Positions 52,805 through 58,661 of a stretch of 64,000 nt of DNA are shown one piece after another. The notes below the pieces were generated by a model. That model saw only the letters and a list, made by a program, of their open reading frames with translations, was not told the DNA's origin and ran no database searches. The position numbers were made by a program, and so were the translations under genes. Within the stretch, counting starts at the first letter, position 1. Each line of letters begins with the position of its first letter. Location: positions 124,001 through 188,000 of the forward strand of contig JAEXIT010000010.1 in the NCBI GenBank assembly GCA_023446155.1. The letters are read 5' to 3'. The DNA is from Bacteroidota bacterium. Its GTDB lineage: Bacteria > Bacteroidota > Bacteroidia > Flavobacteriales > Flavobacteriaceae.

Positions 52805-53857
52805 ATGAAAACAGATGTAAATAATTCTGAAAACAAATCTGCTATACATCCTGAAATTCTACTAACTATAGGAAAAAATAGCACTAAAAAAGATAGGCTC
52901 GATCAGGTAAAACTGGAAGAAGCGAAAAAAAAAGGAAAAGAGTTAGCGAATGACATTTTAAAACAACTCTTTAACAAGGTCGAATATGGTAAAATTGAAA
53001 GTCATTTTAATACAGAACGTCTAAATTCCAAAAGTCATAATAACATTAGAGAGCAATTAATAAATCTTTATTTCCAAAGAGAAGTTATATCTGATGAAAT
53101 CACTAAATCTTCAAAAAACTATAAGAAACTCCAAGAGTACTATTTCAAAACAGATAATTCATTTTTTAAATTTCTTTTAAAAAAGAGGCTTAAAAAACTT
53201 ACGGAACAATTAGAACAGAGTAAAAATGATCTTGAAGTGTTACAAAGAATCGAAAATAAATCATATTTAAATATAAAATATGATTATGAAACTAGTGAAA
53301 CTGAAGAAAAATATTCTGATCTTATCCATTCATTTATAACATTAAAAAGTTCAGAGATAATTTGGGACATGACATATTCCGAAGCAAATACTGATACTAA
53401 AGCGGCGGCACAAACTTCCATGAGAAGAAACGAAGTAACTTTCTCATTTAAGTCTATCCCAGCTATTCAAACAACAGAAAAGAGTTTTTATTTCGAAAAT
53501 TTCAATGGAGGGGATTTTTATTTTTATCCAAGTTTTGTAATTTATTTTAAGAGCAAAGAAGACATCGCAATTCTTGACTATAATGATCTTCAACTAAATT
53601 ACTCCGAAGTACAATTTTTAGAAGAAACTAAAAATATTGCATCAGATACAAAAATTATAGGAGAAACTTGGTATCGGGTAAATAAAGACGGTTCACCAGA
53701 CAAAAGATTTATTGATAATTATAAAATTCCGATTGTATTATATGGTTCAATTCATATTAAAACCGAGTCAGGAATTAATGAATTATATTATACAAGTGAT
53801 GTAAAAAAGGCGAAACATTTTTGCAAACAATATAATTTGTACAAATCATTATTATAG
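52805..53857 (+). CDS. AT-rich orphan with coiled coil and C-terminal beta-rich domain
   Basis: 350 residues, no signal peptide or membrane helix. Residues about 1-165 are Lys/Glu-rich helices likely to form a coiled coil (KKRLKKLTEQLEQSKNDLE). Residues about 170-340 are beta-rich, with FNGGDFYFYPSFVIYF, IAILDYNDLQLNYS and a tail module around TWYRVNKDGSPDKRF, an arrangement I have a vague memory of from accessory proteins in other bacteria. The codon third positions are clearly more AT-rich than the neighbours, suggesting transfer. Function unknown. It is convergent with the E1-like gene. Confidence 0.65.
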   Translation: MKTDVNNSENKSAIHPEILLTIGKNSTKKDRLDQVKLEEAKKKGKELANDILKQLFNKVEYGKIESHFNTERLNSKSHNNIREQLINLYFQREVISDEITKSSKNYKKLQEYYFKTDNSFFKFLLKKRLKKLTEQLEQSKNDLEVLQRIENKSYLNIKYDYETSETEEKYSDLIHSFITLKSSEIIWDMTYSEANTDTKAAAQTSMRRNEVTFSFKSIPAIQTTEKSFYFENFNGGDFYFYPSFVIYFKSKEDIAILDYNDLQLNYSEVQFLEETKNIASDTKIIGETWYRVNKDGSPDKRFIDNYKIPIVLYGSIHIKTESGINELYYTSDVKKAKHFCKQYNLYKSLL

Positions 53858-53863
53858 CATATA

Positions 53864-53899
53864 GAAAAAAGCTCCATTAGAAATAATAGAGCTTTTTTC
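53864..53899. terminator. Bidirectional terminator between orphan and E1-like gene
   Basis: GAAAAAAGCTC (53864-53874) pairs with GAGCTTTTTTC (53889-53899), a perfect 11-bp stem between convergent genes. Confidence 0.88.
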
Positions 53900-53928
53900 A
53901 TTTTATGGTTTTAATCTATTTGAATGCT

Positions 53929-54642
53929 TTATAAATCGTGTTTCTGAAGGCGTAAAATTTTAATTCCGTTATTTTTTCCGTCATAACAAAAAATACCTCC
54001 ATCGAGATTGGATTCTAAATCCAATAGAATCTTTATCGCTTCATTAGCCTGCTGACAACCAATAATCCCACATACCGTGCTTACTACACCTGCAATGCTA
54101 CAAGTATTTTGCGATTCAAACTGTAAGTCGGCTTCGCTAAAAATATCCGTCAGCTTTATTTTTGCTTTGCCGTGCAATACGGTAACATAGCCCTCCCAAC
54201 CTTTTACGGCGGCATACACCAGTTTTTTATTTCCATCGTAACACATGCGATCCAATAACAATCGCGCCGCAACAGTATCGGTACAATCGCAAACCAAATC
54301 GTAGTTCGCAATAATTTCCGCTGCATTTTCAGCAGTCAATTGGGTGATATGGCTCGTAAGCTTGATTGTTGGGTTTTGCGCTTTAAGACGATCCGAAAGC
54401 ACTTCCGCTTTATAACGGCCGACATCCTCCGGAACATAAGCAAATTGTCGGTGCAAGTTGGTTTCCTGTACCGTGTCAAAATCGGCAATTCCGATTTCCC
54501 CTACACCCATCGCCGACAAATAGGTTGCTACCGGCACCCCAAGTCCGCCGGCACCGACAATCAGCACTTTAGCCTCGTCGATTACATGCTGACCATAAAC
54601 ACCGATTTCGGGTACAGCCGTTTGTTGAACATAGCGTAACAT
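53929..54642 (-). CDS. Stand-alone E1-like (ThiF/MoeB-fold) adenylyltransferase
   Basis: 237 residues from ATG 54642, which overlaps the DUF4132 stop (TGATG), so translation is coupled. The E1 core is complete: nucleotide loop GAGGLG (30-35), Asp54/Asp56 in ADFD, NLHRQ (62-66) with the Arg finger, Lys78, and DCTD (119-122). A Cys181 in NTCSIAG aligns with the conserved ThrCys-x-x-AlaGly of MoeB. The CxxC zinc pairs of MoeB/ThiF are absent. It should adenylate the C-terminal glycine of a ubiquitin-like protein, presumably the Gly-Gly protein two genes upstream. No rhodanese, E2 or thiamine/molybdopterin gene is near. Confidence 0.88.
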   Translation of the reverse strand: MLRYVQQTAVPEIGVYGQHVIDEAKVLIVGAGGLGVPVATYLSAMGVGEIGIADFDTVQETNLHRQFAYVPEDVGRYKAEVLSDRLKAQNPTIKLTSHITQLTAENAAEIIANYDLVCDCTDTVAARLLLDRMCYDGNKKLVYAAVKGWEGYVTVLHGKAKIKLTDIFSEADLQFESQNTCSIAGVVSTVCGIIGCQQANEAIKILLDLESNLDGGIFCYDGKNNGIKILRLQKHDL

Positions 54643-57215
54643 CAACGATTGATTTGCGAAGTAATGGTACTGTCCGTTATCGTATCATCCGCGGCAAGCA
54701 AAAAGGCTTTGGATAATATTACCGAAAGGCCGTTATCGCCTTCAAAGGGCAGGTACACATTTTCCGTCGCATCTTTTTTACTCCTGTCCGGTACGATACA
54801 CAAATACTGATCATTAGGTTCCATCAGAATATTGGTACTTCCGATATGGATCTTATACGTTCGTAGTTTCCCTTTTACCACGACAAACTTATCTTCGATA
54901 GTCGTAACATTGGCAATTTTAAGACGCGGTATCAAACCGGTCAATATTTCCTTTCTGTTTTTTGCCACTTCCGACAAGTCACCAAAAGAGTACGATTGCC
55001 AATAATCGCGATACGCCGGCAATCCTCCGGAATCCTGCCACGTAGGATCGTTCCCTACACTGGCTACCCCTACAAAAAGATCGACATCCCGCAAGGTTTC
55101 CGAAAACGGAATGGCCGGAACATTTATCAGTTCCACTAATTCGTTTGTCGTTGTATCGATAAAACGAATCTGATCGGTGGTTACATAATTCCAGATACCG
55201 GTATCATTAAACGCATCATCGGCATTCAGGGCATTCACCCAATATTCCGCTCTCAGATTATATTCCGGTAATGCCAACGCTGCCGTATCCATATCGCCGC
55301 CATCCCATGCTCCGATTAGCCTTGCCGTCCAATTTCGACCTTTGGCCAGGGTAACATACTGATGCTGTTTTAAGATATGGGAAGCCATACGGTTACTATA
55401 GGTACGCGTATTTACCTCCGCTTCCGTAAGCAAGTAAATCTCCCGGAAAGCTTGTTTAAAAGGCTGTAAAATTTTGTGTTCCATCAGATAATCCCGCCAT
55501 AATTTTACCTGCGTTGTCGTACTGGAAGCCGGATGCCAAAACGTTACTTTTTTGTATTGATCCATATTCACCTCATCGCCGGTATTCGTAACCCAACGAT
55601 CCGCTGCTTTTATCGCCTGTACCGTTTCATTTTCATTTATAAAATTAAAAATGAGATTTGCTGTGACAACACCCAATAGCCCGTGATTGAGATAATGTTC
55701 TTTAAAATAGGGCAATTCCATTTCACGATTGCTTCTTAGCATTCGATCTAACCTATCGCGTTGCGTGGAAGTAGTTTGGTCGACCCGTTTTTGGGTTTCT
55801 TTTATCTTTTTAAGTTGTGCGGCGTGTTTTTCCTTTATAACCGTCGGAACCGTTTTTTGTTCTTTTCCATCTTCTTTGAGCCAGATCAGATTTGATTTTC
55901 CGATACGGGTAATTTCCAAAACGGCCGTAAAACCATCGATATTCCATTTTCGTACGCCATGTTGTAACTTGAAATCATCCACCGCAAGATCTTCGATCTC
56001 ATGCATGGTAACTCCCAGTTTGTTGGCTGCTTCAACAATATAGTTTTCAATAATTTTTAAGGTGTTGTTCTGTTTTATTTTCAAACGCAACCTCGACAAT
56101 TGACTGATTCCATCCAATCCTTTTGAATTGGCCAGCGTATACAAACAGGCATTTCCAATACCTGCAGCGGCGGGCCCTTTTTGCGGAATCTTCTTAAAAC
56201 AGCGGTCGGCCATTTTACTGATGGTTTGTATAGTTTGTTGATCATGGAAAATAGAACACATCCAGACAAAGCCTTTAAGAGCCTCTGCATTTATCTGACT
56301 CAGAAATTCTATTTCGTTATATACATATTCACGGTCACCGTACTGCTGTTTGTGTTCAATTACGGTTTCTTTAAGGTTGGTAACAATTGTAAAAAGTTCG
56401 TGTATTGTTTTTTTAAAGGTATCGGTTCCTAAAGCTGTAATTACAACCTTAGCCTCCTCTATATATTTTTTGGTCGGTTTGGAACCGGTCGCTTTTTGAG
56501 CTTTCGTGATCAATTCGTACCAAAAGGGCTTTTCCGGTTCCGGTCGACTAGCAATCATAGTATTGGCGGCTGGTCCAAAATTATCTTTTCCTAAAAATAA
56601 AACAGGTTTTATACTTTTTTCTGTCGTTTGTTCAAAAAGCAAACCGTCAATTTTTTCGATCATTTTGGTTATTTCTTTGGCGAGATATGCAGGCGGATCT
56701 TTTTCCAGTTTTTGTTTAAAAAACGTAAGTGCTTCTTTGGCTACCGAATCGAGCGGTTTGTCTTGATGTTGCTTTTCAAACTGATTTATAAAATAGGTTA
56801 ACCCCCAATCCTGAAAGGTAAAACTATTTTGTTTTTCATTCTGATAAATAGCAGTGATCACCTTACTTAGATCGGTGCTGCTAATGGTCAACTTAGATCG
56901 GAAAATTTGTATTATATAGGCAAAACGAATTTGATTCTCCTCATATTTCCTGTCATTTACGCCACCCCATCGATCTGTTGCATAAGCTTTTATCCTGTCA
57001 ACACTATAATACACCAATTCCAGTTTATCGCTATCGGTCCATTTGGCTACTTCTTCTTTATAAGTGGGTAACGCATTCACTTTGGCATTATAAAAATACG
57101 TATTTGCTGCGGTGTACTCACCGTATGTCTTTTTTATGATTTCATCAAACCGTTCGAACTCCGGATTCACAGCATTGCCTTTTATCACATTCTTTAATTT
57201 GTCGAATATTCCCAT
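54642..57215 (-). CDS. DUF4132 domain protein
   Basis: 857 residues, cytosolic. The N-terminal 450 residues are helical, repeat-like and Lys/Glu-rich. From about 540 the DUF4132 region begins; its C-terminal part is well marked: VTLAKGRNWTARLIGAWDGG, then ETLRDVDLFVGVASVGND, YSFGDLSEVAKNRKEIL, and IHIGSTNILMEPNDQYLCIV near residue 810. E. coli MolR/YehI are distant relatives. Function is unknown in the family; some contexts link it to NTP-dependent conflict systems. It begins two bases after the Ubl stop and is coupled to the E1 gene. Confidence 0.8.
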   Translation of the reverse strand: MGIFDKLKNVIKGNAVNPEFERFDEIIKKTYGEYTAANTYFYNAKVNALPTYKEEVAKWTDSDKLELVYYSVDRIKAYATDRWGGVNDRKYEENQIRFAYIIQIFRSKLTISSTDLSKVITAIYQNEKQNSFTFQDWGLTYFINQFEKQHQDKPLDSVAKEALTFFKQKLEKDPPAYLAKEITKMIEKIDGLLFEQTTEKSIKPVLFLGKDNFGPAANTMIASRPEPEKPFWYELITKAQKATGSKPTKKYIEEAKVVITALGTDTFKKTIHELFTIVTNLKETVIEHKQQYGDREYVYNEIEFLSQINAEALKGFVWMCSIFHDQQTIQTISKMADRCFKKIPQKGPAAAGIGNACLYTLANSKGLDGISQLSRLRLKIKQNNTLKIIENYIVEAANKLGVTMHEIEDLAVDDFKLQHGVRKWNIDGFTAVLEITRIGKSNLIWLKEDGKEQKTVPTVIKEKHAAQLKKIKETQKRVDQTTSTQRDRLDRMLRSNREMELPYFKEHYLNHGLLGVVTANLIFNFINENETVQAIKAADRWVTNTGDEVNMDQYKKVTFWHPASSTTTQVKLWRDYLMEHKILQPFKQAFREIYLLTEAEVNTRTYSNRMASHILKQHQYVTLAKGRNWTARLIGAWDGGDMDTAALALPEYNLRAEYWVNALNADDAFNDTGIWNYVTTDQIRFIDTTTNELVELINVPAIPFSETLRDVDLFVGVASVGNDPTWQDSGGLPAYRDYWQSYSFGDLSEVAKNRKEILTGLIPRLKIANVTTIEDKFVVVKGKLRTYKIHIGSTNILMEPNDQYLCIVPDRSKKDATENVYLPFEGDNGLSVILSKAFLLAADDTITDSTITSQINR

Positions 57216-57217
57216 GG

Positions 57218-57607
57218 CTATCCTCCGATTAAAGGGGTTAGTTTTACAAATGAAATTGTGGTGTCCGGTTTGAGGTGTATTTGTTGCGTAAGTGTTTCTG
57301 CCTGTAACGTATCAATCAGAATAAAAAAACCGTTTTTCTGAAAGGCATCCAATGCGATATAAACTTGTTTTTCGGCGTCAATCAATTTTTTGGTTTTGAG
57401 TTTATAGCCGTTTAGGGTTTTCTCGGCTTCTCCGGGTTCGACCAAACCGTTAAAATATTCCGGAAGTCGGTTGTTATAATCTTCGACTTCTTTTGTAACC
57501 CTTTGGTTAATAATATCCTGAACTGTTACTATTTCGCTTGTAAAATCAATTTCTGTTTCATAAACCGATTTTCCGCTTAACAGTTCGTCTTTAATCAGAA
57601 CTTTCAT
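57218..57607 (-). CDS. Ubiquitin-like (beta-grasp) protein with C-terminal Gly-Gly
   Basis: 129 residues. It ends FVKLTPLIGG, with Gly128-Gly129 immediately before the stop, as in mature MoaD, ThiS and ubiquitin. The last 35 residues line up with the ubiquitin end pattern: a strand (FFILIDTL), a short turn, a loop with Leu, then the last strand ISFVKL. The first 35 residues (MKVLIKDELL, EIDFTSEIVTVQDIINQRV) fit strands 1-2 and helix 1. An insertion of about 55 residues sits between, longer than in ubiquitin. It is the first gene of the operon with DUF4132 and E1. I infer that the E1 activates this protein. Confidence 0.7.
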   Translation of the reverse strand: MKVLIKDELLSGKSVYETEIDFTSEIVTVQDIINQRVTKEVEDYNNRLPEYFNGLVEPGEAEKTLNGYKLKTKKLIDAEKQVYIALDAFQKNGFFILIDTLQAETLTQQIHLKPDTTISFVKLTPLIGG

Positions 57608-57636
57608 AGAAGGTATTTTTGTTGTTCACTAAAATA

Positions 57637-57644
57637 CAAAAATA
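57637..57644 (-). promoter_or_regulatory. -7 box (TATTTTTG) of the Ubl-DUF4132-E1 operon
   Basis: The minus strand reads TATTTTTG; a start near 57630 gives a leader of about 23 bases to the ATG at 57607. No -33 TTG at the usual spacing. Confidence 0.55.
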
Positions 57645-57734
57645 TTCCTGCTGATCTATAATAATTCCGTTGGCTGGGTTTTGGTTTGGTTTTTTAAAAA
57701 TATAAGAAAATAAACCTATGATGCTGTAAAACAA

Positions 57735-57766
57735 AAAACTCCAAAACGTTTCAATTTTGGAGTTTT
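57735..57766 (-). terminator. Hairpin after the degenerate tRNA
   Basis: AAAACTCCAAAA (57735-57746) and TTTTGGAGTTTT (57755-57766) form a perfect 12-bp stem just 3' of the tRNA-like unit. Confidence 0.85.
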
Positions 57767-57774
57767 AAATTCTG

Positions 57775-57850
57775 TGGGCGATGAGGGGTTCGAACCCCAG
57801 ACCACTTCCGATAAAATCGGAATGCTAAAAACCTGCTGAGCTATTTCCAG
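57775..57850 (-). pseudogene. Degenerate tRNA copy next to tRNA-Val
   Basis: On the minus strand a tRNA-like unit has a D-arm (GCTC with AGC), a perfect anticodon stem TTCCG/CGGAA with loop ATTTTAT (anticodon TTT, 57813-57815), and a T-arm and 3' acceptor identical to tRNA-Val next to it (28 shared bases, GGGGTTCGAACCCC onward). The 5' acceptor strand is CTGGAAA and cannot pair with the 3' strand ATCGCCC. So it is unlikely to be a working tRNA. A terminator-like hairpin follows it. Confidence 0.7.
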
Positions 57851-57867
57851 AAGGTATAAAATAAAAA

Positions 57868-57891
57868 AACTCTCAAGTTTCCTTGAGAGTT
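57868..57891 (-). terminator. Terminator after tRNA-Val
   Basis: AACTCTCAAG (57868-57877) and CTTGAGAGTT (57882-57891) form a perfect 10-bp stem close to the tRNA 3' end. Confidence 0.85.
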
Positions 57892-57897
57892 AATCTG

Positions 57898-57972
57898 TGG
57901 GCGATGAGGGGTTCGAACCCCCGACCCCCTCGGTGTAAACGAGGTGCTCTGAACCAGCTGAGCTAATCGCCC
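57898..57972 (-). tRNA. tRNA-Val (anticodon TAC)
   Basis: 75 bases on the minus strand, without encoded CCA. Acceptor stem GGGCGAT/ATCGCCC pairs fully, D-arm GCTC/GAGC, anticodon stem CCTCG/CGAGG with loop TTTACAC giving anticodon TAC (57935-57937), and the T-arm contains GGTTCGAAC. The discriminator is A. It decodes GUA/GUG valine codons. Confidence 0.95.
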
Positions 57973-58233
57973 TTATGTTTTGTAACCCGTAACTGTGTTC
58001 CTGATTACGGGTGCAAATATAGGCAAGATATCCGGTTTTACAAGGCTTTTCAGAAAAAAATGTTCTTTTTTTATTTTACTTATTTTTTGATCAAACCATA
58101 TTAATCCTGACTTTAAGCTCTAATATTCTTATTGTCAGTATTTTTCTATTTTAGAATAGGAATTACTTCCTTCAAAAAAACAGAAAAATACAGATCACAA
58201 AGCATCGCATTCTATTCGCAATAGTAAAACAAA

Positions 58234-58644
58234 CTATTCAAAAGTATCCGTATAATCGGTCAATCCTTCTAAAAACGCCGTAAAGGAAGATGCTATTTTT
58301 GTTAACTCCGCTTCTGAGTAATAAACAAAAATACTTCCATATTCATTTTCGTCCAGCGACATTGCTAAATAACCTGTTTCGGTATAACCAATACTAAGAT
58401 AGTTCTCAGGCAAATAATCGGGTTTTGCAACTAGTGGGGCACCGTATTTTATAGATTTAAAACGGGAAAGAAGTATACCATCATCCGGCTCTCCGAAATA
58501 AAGATAATAACTTGATGGCAATCCCCCATTATATTTTAACATATGAGCCCGATAATCTTCAGGTAAAGTACCTCCTATTTCTCTTTCAAACGCATTTAAT
58601 TCTTCTTCCGTGATACGTTCATTATCTATTCTAAAATCAATCAT
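58234..58644 (-). CDS. SMI1/KNR4 (SUKH) family immunity protein
   Basis: 136 residues. The SUKH signature is clear: the N-terminal ITEEELNAFEREIGGTLPEDYRAHMLKYNGGLPS, where LPxDYxxxxLxxNGG is the core motif, then LYFGE and a late SFTAFLEGL. It begins 17 bases after the toxin stop and is thus co-transcribed. It most likely binds and blocks the C-terminal nuclease of that toxin (58662-61616), a pairing known for WHH-type nucleases. Confidence 0.9.
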   Translation of the reverse strand: MIDFRIDNERITEEELNAFEREIGGTLPEDYRAHMLKYNGGLPSSYYLYFGEPDDGILLSRFKSIKYGAPLVAKPDYLPENYLSIGYTETGYLAMSLDENEYGSIFVYYSEAELTKIASSFTAFLEGLTDYTDTFE

Positions 58645-58661
58645 ATTTTTTATTATTATAA

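Noticed and set aside
53929..54642. E1-like gene as thiF or moeB
   Set aside because: No thiamine or molybdopterin genes are near and the CxxC zinc pairs of those enzymes are missing; the partner is the adjacent Gly-Gly protein.
57898..57972. tRNA-Val as the edge of an integrated mobile island
   Set aside because: No integrase, transposase or second distant repeat is visible in the window; only the decayed neighbouring copy.
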